Source: Bacteroidota bacterium
GTDB lineage: Bacteria; Bacteroidota; Bacteroidia; J057
Direction: 5' to 3'
NCBI GenBank assembly: GCA_963169475.1
Contig: CAUJFT010000239.1
Coordinates: 1 to 7,400, forward strand
DNA length: 7,400 nt
Part shown: one piece after another, positions 1 to 5,327 of the stretch
Layout of the letters: each line of letters opens with the position of its first letter
Numbering within the stretch: the first letter of the stretch is position 1
The notes under the pieces: generated by a model
Database searches by the model: none
What the model was told of the DNA's origin: nothing
The model's input: only the letters and a program-made list of their open reading frames with translations
Program-made: the position numbers and the translations under genes

Positions 1-2
1 AG

Positions 3-31
3 CCCTGCTTATTGTCATAAAAAATGCAGGG
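3..31 (-). terminator. Possible hairpin terminator of the lipoprotein gene
   Basis: A 6-bp inverted repeat, CCCTGC (3-8) and GCAGGG (26-31), encloses a 17-nt loop and starts 21 bases beyond the lipoprotein stop codon on the minus strand. The place where a T-run would follow is cut off by the window edge, so termination cannot be confirmed. The stem is short and the loop long, so this is a weak call. Confidence 0.3.
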
Positions 32-52
32 TAGCCTATGAAGTCCTATCAT

Positions 53-589
53 TTACTGTCCTTGTTTCACCGACTCATACATCAGGCGAATGTCTTGCTC
101 TTCGTTTTTTTCAAGCACACTAAAATAGTCTGTAAATTCTACTTGTCTTCCCCCTACTACGGCAACATAAAAGAAGTGCCATGTTTTCCCGTGAGGCTGT
201 GTAATAGTGGTAAAAATGAAGCCATTCGGGTCGTCTTGTTCTATTTTATTAAATTCGCCTTTATGAGAGATTTTTTGTTCAAGGCTTAGTCTTGCTTCTT
301 TTATTTCACGAGCATCTAATTTAGGGTTTTCATAGTCTTTCAAGATTTTTTCTACCCTTATATGATAGTGGTTACCTTTTAGTACTAAGCCTTTTTCCAT
401 TAACTTTAATACTCTTTGGGTGGTATCTTCTTCGACCTTCGTACCCGAAGGGGTTTTTATCTTAATGGGGATTCCGGATTCGGATAAGTCCATTTCTTTA
501 AAATCCTTGAGACTACGCGCTTCATTGCGACACCCTATAGATAAAATCAAACACAAAAAGAATAAGATATAATAAATATTAATTTTCAT
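53..589 (-). CDS. Predicted lipoprotein of unknown function (178 aa)
   Basis: The N-terminus is a lipoprotein signal: MK, then a hydrophobic stretch (about residues 4-18) ending in LSIGC, with Cys20 as the predicted lipidated residue. The -3 position is Ser rather than Leu, so the lipobox is relaxed but still fits the broad PROSITE-style rule. The residues after Cys20 (RNEARS) lack the acidic stretch used as a surface-export signal in some Bacteroidota, so a periplasm-facing anchor is more likely (inference). The mature part of about 158 residues is charged and soluble, with IPIKIKTPSG near residue 40, DDPNGFIF near 119-126 and an aromatic strand WHFFYVAVV at 137-145. The general pattern (GIPxxIxxPxG, then a GFI strand) recalls small Bacteroidota lipoproteins with no function known to me. 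No enzymatic motif is visible. ATG at 589 is supported by the signal peptide immediately following. It follows ahcY on the same strand, but a hairpin and a candidate own promoter lie between, so co-transcription is doubtful. Confidence 0.85.
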   Translation of the reverse strand: MKINIYYILFFLCLILSIGCRNEARSLKDFKEMDLSESGIPIKIKTPSGTKVEEDTTQRVLKLMEKGLVLKGNHYHIRVEKILKDYENPKLDAREIKEARLSLEQKISHKGEFNKIEQDDPNGFIFTTITQPHGKTWHFFYVAVVGGRQVEFTDYFSVLEKNEEQDIRLMYESVKQGQ

Positions 590-611
590 ATAGATTATTC
601 AAATACGAATA

Positions 612-642
612 CAAAATTGCGATTAAATACTATACAAAACAA
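612..642 (-). promoter_or_regulatory. Candidate Bacteroidota-type promoter for the lipoprotein gene
   Basis: On the minus strand CAATTTTG (612-619) matches the Bacteroidota -7 consensus TAnnTTTG with one mismatch (C for the first T). A TTG (640-642) lies 20 bases upstream, the usual place of the -33 element. Transcription would begin near 607, leaving a leader of about 18 nt before the ATG at 589. The match is short and the region AT-rich, so chance is possible. Confidence 0.35.
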
Positions 643-653
643 GGTTTTTTTCA

Positions 654-689
654 GAAAAGGAAGAGGCTGCCCGATATTGACAGCCTCTT
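654..689 (-). terminator. Hairpin terminator downstream of ahcY
   Basis: A perfect 9-bp inverted repeat, AAGAGGCTG (661-669) and CAGCCTCTT (681-689), encloses an 11-nt loop. It lies 22 bases beyond the ahcY stop codon on the minus strand and is followed by CCTTTTC, a short imperfect T-run. Position and stem make it a likely intrinsic terminator; the weak T-run may allow some read-through to the lipoprotein gene. Confidence 0.7.
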
Positions 690-710
690 TGATAATTTTA
701 TTGGACAGAA

Positions 711-2036
711 TTAATATCTGTAATACTCAGGCTTGTAAGGACCTTCTACCGAAACGCCTATATATTCTGCTTGTGAATCGGTAAGTAAATCTAACTCCAC
801 ATTAATTTTTTTCAGGTGGAGGCGCGCTACCTTTTCATCTAAGGCTTTGGGTAACACATAGACCTTATTTTCGTAGTTCTCACAATGTACCCAAAGTTCA
901 AGTTGTGCAAGCACCTGATTAGTGAAAGAGTTGGACATCACGAAAGAGGGGTGTCCAGTAGCGCAACCGAGGTTTACAAGGCGACCCTCCGCAAGGATGA
1001 TAATTTCTTTTCCGTCTAGGTTATATAAATCTACTTGGGGCTTAATTTCAATTTTTGTATGCCCATAATTTTTATTAAGCCATGCCATATCAATTTCTGT
1101 ATCAAAATGCCCAATGTTACAGACTATGGCTTTATCTTTTAGCCCTTTGAAATGACACTCTGTTACGACGTTGCAGTTTCCTGTGGCGGTTACAACGATA
1201 TCAGCATGAGGGATTGCATTATCCATTTTTAAGACTTGGTATCCGTCCATTGCGGCTTGTAATGCGCAGATTGGGTCAATCTCGGTAACGATTACGCGCG
1301 CTCCTGCTCCTCTCAAAGAAGCGGCAGAGCCTTTTCCTACGTCTCCGTATCCAGCAACGACCGCTACCTTGCCCGCCATCATAATATCGGTAGCACGGCG
1401 AATTGCATCTACCAGCGATTCTTTGCACCCGTATTTATTATCAAACTTAGATTTTGTTACAGAGTCATTGATATTGATTGCCGGAAGTGGAAGGGTTCCC
1501 GCTTTTACCCTGTCATACAAGCGATGAACACCTGTTGTGGTTTCTTCGGAGATACCACGGATTCCGCTGACAAGTTCAGTATATTTGTCAAGTACCATAT
1601 TGGTAAGGTCGCCTCCATCATCAAGAATCATGTTTAGTGGCTTACGGTCTTCACCAAAGAAAAGCGTTTGTTCAATACACCACTCAAATTCTTCTTCGTT
1701 CATTCCTTTCCATGCATAAACGGGGATTCCTGCTGCGGCAATTGCTGCGGCTGCATGGTCTTGGGTAGAGAAGATGTTACAAGAAGACCAAGTAACCTCT
1801 GCGCCAAGTGCAACAAGGGTTTCAATCAATACGGCTGTTTGGATTGTCATATGAAGGCAGCCCGCAATACGCGCTCCTTTTAGGGGTTTGGAAGGTCCGT
1901 ATTCTTCTCTGATTGCCATCAGTCCGGGCATTTCTGCTTCTGCAAGCAAAATTTCTTTTCTACCCCAATCTGCGAGCGAAATATCTTTCACTTTGAAGGG
2001 TACGTAAGGAACGGTTTTTACTTTTGTTTCGGTCAT
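711..2036 (-). CDS. ahcY: S-adenosylhomocysteine hydrolase (adenosylhomocysteinase, EC 3.13.2.1)
   Basis: This cytosolic NAD-dependent enzyme reversibly cleaves S-adenosylhomocysteine, the inhibitory by-product of SAM-dependent methylation, into adenosine and homocysteine. The 441-residue product is full length; it is close to the short, mammalian-like form (432 aa in human) and lacks the roughly 40-residue insert of many proteobacterial enzymes. The family signature around GCLHMTIQTAVLIETL begins at residue 59. By alignment to the human enzyme the catalytic and substrate residues are all present: His62, Asp140 (in LDDGGD), Glu165 (in SEETTTG), Lys195 and Asp199 (in DSVTKSKFDN) and His310 (in NIGHFD). 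The NAD-binding glycine loop GYGDVGKG is at 229-236. The C-terminal tail KPEYYRY keeps the Lys435 and Tyr439 that reach into the neighbouring subunit's NAD site. The ATG at 2036 gives the usual short N-terminal extension; there is no clear Shine-Dalgarno, as is common in this phylum. It is divergent from cbs, which consumes its product homocysteine. No confident -7/-33 pair and no SAH or SAM riboswitch-like fold was recognised upstream. Confidence 0.98.
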   Translation of the reverse strand: MTETKVKTVPYVPFKVKDISLADWGRKEILLAEAEMPGLMAIREEYGPSKPLKGARIAGCLHMTIQTAVLIETLVALGAEVTWSSCNIFSTQDHAAAAIAAAGIPVYAWKGMNEEEFEWCIEQTLFFGEDRKPLNMILDDGGDLTNMVLDKYTELVSGIRGISEETTTGVHRLYDRVKAGTLPLPAININDSVTKSKFDNKYGCKESLVDAIRRATDIMMAGKVAVVAGYGDVGKGSAASLRGAGARVIVTEIDPICALQAAMDGYQVLKMDNAIPHADIVVTATGNCNVVTECHFKGLKDKAIVCNIGHFDTEIDMAWLNKNYGHTKIEIKPQVDLYNLDGKEIIILAEGRLVNLGCATGHPSFVMSNSFTNQVLAQLELWVHCENYENKVYVLPKALDEKVARLHLKKINVELDLLTDSQAEYIGVSVEGPYKPEYYRY

Positions 2037-2182
2037 GATTAATTAAAAATATAATGAGTTACGGCTCAAAATAGTTAGAGCACAATTGCTTAATTTATTT
2101 ATACAAAACCTAAAACGAAAAAAGGGTAATTTTGGTTTATTTTTTATGAATAATTCCTTATAATTTCGTAATATGCTGTGGT

Positions 2183-2238
2183 ATAAATTGATTAAAATCC
2201 CTATATTTTTATTTTCAAAAAACTGTATATCAATTTAT
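2183..2238. repeat. 10-bp inverted repeat, AT-rich, 36-nt spacer
   Basis: ATAAATTGAT (2183-2192) is the exact reverse complement of ATCAATTTAT (2229-2238). It lies in the ahcY-proximal half of the divergent gap. In such AT-rich DNA an exact 10-mer pair at this distance is uncommon but not improbable, and no T-run follows, so it is not a terminator. It may be a protein-binding site or chance. Confidence 0.3.
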
Positions 2239-2361
2239 TAAAGCAAGATTATCTCTTTTTTTTAAAACATTTTAAACAAGTAGTTATGAAACAATTATTT
2301 TTGAGATAGAAACATTACATTAGGATGTTTTTTTTCACAAACTATTATATCTCCATAATCC

Positions 2362-2505
2362 TACAAGCGAATCATTCTTACTTTCTTTTACCCGTACTAC
2401 GGACATTATTTCCGTATCATATTGGGCAAAAGCGAAATGCCACACTATGCCCTCCCTTCAGAAGGGAAATAGCGATAGATTTTGGCTAATCACGAATAAC
2501 TACTT
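2362..2505. other. GC-richer intergenic island; candidate dispersed repeat or gene remnant
   Basis: The base composition changes sharply here: 27 of 60 bases are G or C in 2401-2460, against 11 of 60 in 2221-2280. The minus strand is open for 40 codons (2457 down to 2338, then a stop) and reads WHFAFAQYDTEIMSVVRV in its middle, but a stop codon (2458-2460) precedes it and there is no sensible start. The plus strand reads through the same DNA as PYYGHYFRIILGKSEMPHYA and also stops. The island contains a small CCCTTC/GAAGGG hairpin (2454-2466) and its right edge, ATAACTACTT (2496-2505), is the exact reverse complement of AAGTAGTTAT at 2278-2287. This pattern fits a copy of an intergenic repeat family or a decayed coding fragment; no copy number can be judged from one window. 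Confidence 0.35.
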
Positions 2506-2514
2506 AATCTCTTT

Positions 2515-2524
2515 ATCGCGCGAT
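2515..2524. promoter_or_regulatory. Perfect 10-bp palindrome upstream of the cbs promoter
   Basis: ATCGCGCGAT is a perfect palindrome with an all-GC core in otherwise AT-rich DNA. It ends 15 bases before the proposed -33 element of the cbs promoter, a position usable by an activator or repressor. One perfect 10-bp palindrome somewhere in a gap this long is expected about every second time by chance, so its role is only a possibility. Confidence 0.2.
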
Positions 2525-2539
2525 GAATCTCACAAAAAA

Positions 2540-2571
2540 TTAGGTTTAGATAAATTTAGTATTTAATTTTG
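2540..2571 (+). promoter_or_regulatory. Bacteroidota-type promoter of cbs
   Basis: TAATTTTG (2564-2571) is an exact match to the Bacteroidota -7 consensus TAnnTTTG. A one-mismatch -33 element, TTAG for TTTG (2540-2543), lies 20 bases upstream, within the accepted spacing. Transcription would start near 2576, giving a leader of about 42 nt before the ATG at 2618. A second exact match, TACTTTTG (2607-2614), lies only 3 bases before the start codon and lacks a -33 partner, so it is the less likely promoter. Confidence 0.5.
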
Positions 2572-2617
2572 CCCCCAATTTATTACATTTAAATATATAA
2601 GAATAATACTTTTGTGT

Positions 2618-3985
2618 ATGTGGTTAAATAATATTTTAGAGACCATCGGGAATACCCCCTTAATTAAGCTAAACACCGTAGCAGCAGGTATCAAGGGTAC
2701 AATACTTGTTAAGGTCGAATATTTCAATCCTGGTCAAAGCATAAAAGACCGTATGGCAGTAAAGATGTTAGAAGATGCCGAAAAAAGTGGAAAAATTCGT
2801 CCGGGAGGCACGATAATTGAAAGTACATCAGGAAATACCGGTATGGGACTTGCACTTGCTGCGGCAATAAAGGGCTATCGCTGTATCTTTACTATGGCAG
2901 ACAAACAGTCTAAAGAAAAAATTGACATTTTGCGGTCTGTAGGGGCTGAAGTAATCGTTTGTCCCACTAACGTAGAACCGGAAGACCCACGCTCTTACTA
3001 TTCTACAGCTCGAAGATTAGAGCAAGAAATCCCCAATTCTATCTGGATGAATCAGTATGACAACATGAGCAATACTGCTGCTCATTATGAAACAACCGGA
3101 CCCGAAATATGGAATCAAACAGAGGGGAGAATTACGCACTTTGTTGCAGGAATGGGTACTTGTGGAACTATCTGCGGAATTTCTCAATACCTCAAAACTC
3201 ATAATCCTAATATTAAAGCCATAGGAATAGATACTTATGGTTCTGTATTTAAGAAACTTCATGAAACAGGGGTTTTTGATGAAACGGAAATTTATCCTTA
3301 CCTAACAGAAGGTATAGGAGAAGACATTGTTCCTGCAAACTGCAACATGTCTATCATTGACAAAATTATAAAAGTAACGGATAAAGATGCCGCCCTTATG
3401 ACCCGCAAACTTGCCCGTATTGAAGGCTTATTTGTGGGATGGTCTTGTGGCTCTGCGGTTCATGGCGCGCTTGAATATGCCAAGGAGCATCTTAAACCTA
3501 ATGATGTAATGGTCATCATTCTTCCTGACCACGGCACACGTTATTTAGGTAAGGTCTATAATGATATATGGATGAAAGACCATAATTTCGTAGAAGAAGG
3601 GAGTTTTGTTACGGCAGAGCAAATTATTGCCCAGAAAAAAAACACAGAAATTGCTATACTTAGTCCGAATCAAACCCTTTCAGACGCTATTAAGTTGATG
3701 CGCGAAAATAACATCTCTCAACTTCCCGTAATTACTTCTGATAATCGGGTAGTAGGGAGCATCACCGAAAGTAGGGTACTCAATACGATGATAGACAATC
3801 CAGGAATGAAAGAATCTTCGGTTTCAACAGTAATGAGCGACCCCTTTCCTTATGTACTAGCAAGCACGCGAATTGATGCTATCTCCAAATTAATCAATAA
3901 AAGCAACCCCGCTGTACTTGTTCAGCTAAATGGGAAATTGGAAATTATCACAGAGTTTGACTTAATCCAAATATTAGCGTCCTAA
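2618..3985 (+). CDS. cbs: Cystathionine beta-synthase with C-terminal CBS-domain pair
   Basis: This is a fold-type II PLP enzyme, 455 residues from the ATG at 2618, expected to condense homocysteine with serine to cystathionine in the cytosol. Residues 5-320 form the catalytic domain: NTPLIKL near 12-18, the PLP Schiff-base Lys43 in NPGQSIKDR, the substrate loop STSGNTG (69-75), the phosphate loop GMGTCGTICG (178-187), EGIGEDIVP (231-239), which is characteristic of cystathionine beta-synthases rather than cysteine synthases, Ser276 facing the PLP ring nitrogen, and PDHGTRYLGKVYND (303-316). Residues from about 345 to 453 are two CBS motifs (near 350-394 and 406-453), a regulatory Bateman module that in relatives binds adenosyl ligands. 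The N-terminal haem domain of the animal enzyme is absent. The ATG at 2618 is preferred over an in-frame TTG at 2612 because family N-termini begin about there and the TTG overlaps a promoter-like motif. Two loops differ from the human enzyme: Cys182 replaces a Gly, and GWSCGS replaces GGSAGS. A cysteine-synthase-like activity cannot be excluded. The gene is divergent from ahcY and convergent with exbD. Confidence 0.93.
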   Translation: MWLNNILETIGNTPLIKLNTVAAGIKGTILVKVEYFNPGQSIKDRMAVKMLEDAEKSGKIRPGGTIIESTSGNTGMGLALAAAIKGYRCIFTMADKQSKEKIDILRSVGAEVIVCPTNVEPEDPRSYYSTARRLEQEIPNSIWMNQYDNMSNTAAHYETTGPEIWNQTEGRITHFVAGMGTCGTICGISQYLKTHNPNIKAIGIDTYGSVFKKLHETGVFDETEIYPYLTEGIGEDIVPANCNMSIIDKIIKVTDKDAALMTRKLARIEGLFVGWSCGSAVHGALEYAKEHLKPNDVMVIILPDHGTRYLGKVYNDIWMKDHNFVEEGSFVTAEQIIAQKKNTEIAILSPNQTLSDAIKLMRENNISQLPVITSDNRVVGSITESRVLNTMIDNPGMKESSVSTVMSDPFPYVLASTRIDAISKLINKSNPAVLVQLNGKLEIITEFDLIQILAS

Positions 3986-4008
3986 TTTTGAATGGTTTTC
4001 CCTAAATT

Positions 4009-4043
4009 AAAAGGGGCGGTCTTCAATGAAGACCGCCCCTTTT
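4009..4043. terminator. Strong bidirectional terminator between cbs and exbD
   Basis: A perfect 16-bp inverted repeat has arms at 4009-4024 (AAAAGGGGCGGTCTTC) and 4028-4043, closed by a 3-nt loop. Because the arms begin in A4 and end in T4, each strand sees a GC-rich stem followed by T residues. It lies 23 bases after the cbs stop and 23 bases beyond the exbD stop, so it can end both convergent transcripts. Confidence 0.93.
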
Positions 4044-4066
4044 CTTATTATTACAAAGATACGCGC

Positions 4067-4459
4067 CTACTTTTGTACAGCAAGTACCATTTTAATATTA
4101 TTTTTTATAGAAATCTCCCATACATCTACCAAATCCTGAACGCTAAGGCTTTTGTCTGGACGTAGGACGACCGTAGGCGATTCTAATCCTTTTACCCCTT
4201 CTACTAACTTTGCTTCTAATTGGTCAAAAGGTACCTCTTCTTTATTAATAAAATATTTCTTATCAGAAGTAATAGAAAGCGATACTTGTTGCTTGTTAAT
4301 AGCCTGGGTTGTATTGGCTTTGGGCAACATCAATTTGACCACATTCGGATTAGCTACAGTAGAAATAATCAAAAAGAACAACAACAAAAAGAACATAATA
4401 TCGTTCAGGGGACCGGTACTAACTTCTGCCGAAAACTTGGATTTTTTTCTGATTTTCAT
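4067..4459 (-). CDS. exbD: ExbD/TolR-family biopolymer transport protein
   Basis: This is a 130-residue inner-membrane protein of the ExbD/TolR family, the peptidoglycan-facing partner of an ExbB-type channel. A short basic cytoplasmic N-terminus (MKIRKKSKF) is followed by a single membrane helix (about 18-36) carrying Asp20 in GPLNDIMFF, the proton-handling Asp equivalent to Asp25 of E. coli ExbD. Next comes VKLMLPKAN (41-49), the usual motif just outside the membrane, and a periplasmic domain to the end (with SLSITSDKKYF, VVLRPDKS and KMVLAVQ strands). Length and order are standard. The ATG at 4459 has one of the few good Shine-Dalgarno sites in the window. It lies 10 bases after exbB, so the two are an operon. 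No second exbD and no tonB follow; the next gene is the convergent cbs. TolR is the alternative name, but no Tol-Pal genes are nearby. Confidence 0.93.
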   Translation of the reverse strand: MKIRKKSKFSAEVSTGPLNDIMFFLLLFFLIISTVANPNVVKLMLPKANTTQAINKQQVSLSITSDKKYFINKEEVPFDQLEAKLVEGVKGLESPTVVLRPDKSLSVQDLVDVWEISIKNNIKMVLAVQK

Positions 4460-4466
4460 AATTTAA

Positions 4467-4471
4467 TCCTT
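4467..4471 (-). promoter_or_regulatory. Shine-Dalgarno site of exbD overlapping the exbB stop codon
   Basis: AAGGA on the minus strand lies 7 bases before the exbD ATG and overlaps the exbB TAA stop (4472-4470). This supports the exbD start and suggests that ribosomes finishing exbB re-initiate on exbD, keeping the two subunits in proportion. The other genes here lack such a site. Confidence 0.6.
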
Positions 4472-5129
4472 AGATTTTGGTGGGTTCACGTAAGAAAGTA
4501 AGAAAATCATGGGTTTCCATTTCTATCTTTAATGCTTGTTTATCCACTAAATATTGCAAGAAATGATAAGCCGAATACGCCAAAATACCTACAACAAGTC
4601 CGGCAAAGCTGGTAATCATTTTCTCATAAAGCCCTCCGGCAATAATCCCAATACTGATATTATCAGAAAGAGAGATGTTATAAAAAATTCGGATTACGCC
4701 AAGAATAGTTCCTACGAACCCCAACATAGGGGCAACTCCAGAAATAAGTCCCAAAATAGACAAAGGGTTGGTTATTCTGGTAAAAGCAATATTTGCCATA
4801 GATTCCATGGACTTTTCCACTTCGTCAATTTTGCTGCCGGCAGACATACTTTTTAGTCCTGAATATAGAATCATCGGCAATGCTCCTTCTTGAGATTCGC
4901 AATATTGGGTAGCCTGCTTTAACTCTCCAGCAACCAAAGCCTTCTTTACATAATCTGTTAGTCCTTTTGGGGTCTTTGCAAGCCCTATAATGGCAAGCCA
5001 TCTTTCGATAAACAGATATATGGCAATGATGAGTAGTATCGCAATAGGAATCAAAATGGGTCCCCCCTTCAAAATCAAATCCCATAAAGTTAGTGCCTGA
5101 GCCGCATTATTAGTCTGAAGAAAAAGCAT
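4470..5129 (-). CDS. exbB: MotA/TolQ/ExbB-family proton channel protein
   Basis: This is a 219-residue inner-membrane protein that with ExbD forms a proton-driven motor, usually energising TonB-dependent outer-membrane transport. Three membrane helices are visible: about 23-48 (GGPILIPIAILL to AIIGL), 125-150 (ISGVAPMLGFVGTILGVIRI) and 165-195 (containing MITSFAGLVVGILAY). The large cytoplasmic loop lies between helices 1 and 2 (about 50-120), which is the ExbB topology. The family motif around APMLGFVGTILGV (133-145) supplies the pore Thr141, and Thr173 in the third helix corresponds to the second conserved Thr. ATG at 5129 gives a short periplasmic N-terminus; there is no clear Shine-Dalgarno. 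It is the first gene of an exbB-exbD pair and follows the protease gene on the same strand, but a strong terminator lies between them. No exact TAnnTTTG match was found upstream. MotA or TolQ are less likely, since the partner is ExbD-like and lacks a peptidoglycan-binding OmpA domain. Confidence 0.93.
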   Translation of the reverse strand: MLFLQTNNAAQALTLWDLILKGGPILIPIAILLIIAIYLFIERWLAIIGLAKTPKGLTDYVKKALVAGELKQATQYCESQEGALPMILYSGLKSMSAGSKIDEVEKSMESMANIAFTRITNPLSILGLISGVAPMLGFVGTILGVIRIFYNISLSDNISIGIIAGGLYEKMITSFAGLVVGILAYSAYHFLQYLVDKQALKIEMETHDFLTFLREPTKI

Positions 5130-5263
5130 ATCTTAATGTTTAAATAAATAGGTTTTTATACGTCTTCACAAAATATGCAGCAAGATTCGGAATATTTCAT
5201 GTAAAATACAAATATTAATACAAAAAAATAAAGACGCTAGGGTAGACTCTACACCATTTGAAC

Positions 5264-5305
5264 AAAAAAAAACGGCACAGACACGAATATTTTATGTCTG
5301 TGCCG
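5264..5305 (-). terminator. Rho-independent terminator of the protease gene
   Basis: A perfect 11-bp inverted repeat, CGGCACAGACA (5273-5283) and TGTCTGTGCCG (5295-5305), encloses an 11-nt loop and is followed on the minus strand by nine T residues (5272-5264). It begins 22 bases after the protease stop. There is no T-run on the plus-strand side, so it works in one direction and insulates exbB from the protease transcript. Confidence 0.93.
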
Positions 5306-5327
5306 ACTATAAGTTAATAATTAGGGA

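Larger units (their letters stand above)
2037..2611. other. Long non-coding region between divergent ahcY and cbs
   Basis: This 575-bp gap separates the two divergent starts and holds no convincing gene. Most of it is very AT-rich: 11 of 60 bases are G or C in 2221-2280 and 13 of 60 in 2101-2160. A GC-richer island (about 2362-2505) stands out and is listed separately, as are the cbs promoter candidate and small inverted repeats. Other short symmetric elements are TACGGA (2397-2402) facing TCCGTA 6 to 7 bases later, and CCCTTC-a-GAAGGG (2454-2466). No tRNA, riboswitch or CRISPR was recognised. The gap is long for two housekeeping genes, since a Bacteroidota promoter pair needs only about 150 bp. 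Confidence 0.75.

Noticed and set aside
38..289. 83-codon plus-strand frame opposite the lipoprotein gene
   Set aside because: It is antisense to a gene with a convincing lipoprotein signal and shows no protein-like motif.
1537..1883. Two plus-strand frames opposite ahcY
   Set aside because: They are mirror frames of a highly conserved enzyme and have no recognisable protein features.
2064..2112. Promoter of ahcY at TATTTTG or TAGGTTTT
   Set aside because: Each departs from TAnnTTTG in spacing or the final G, and neither has a -33 partner at the right distance.
2037..2130. SAM or SAH riboswitch before ahcY
   Set aside because: The leader is AT-rich, with no multi-stem arrangement or conserved core that I could recognise.
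2612..2617. TTG start two codons upstream of the cbs ATG
   Set aside because: It adds only two residues, overlaps a TAnnTTTG-like motif, and the ATG at 2618 fits the family N-terminus.
3017..3262. Minus-strand frame within cbs
   Set aside because: It lies entirely inside the conserved PLP domain on the opposite strand.
4152..4501. Two plus-strand frames opposite exbD
   Set aside because: They are antisense to a standard ExbD gene; hydrophobic patches only mirror the membrane helix.
4554..5085. Frames overlapping exbB on both strands
   Set aside because: They are shifted or antisense readings of a clear ExbB gene.
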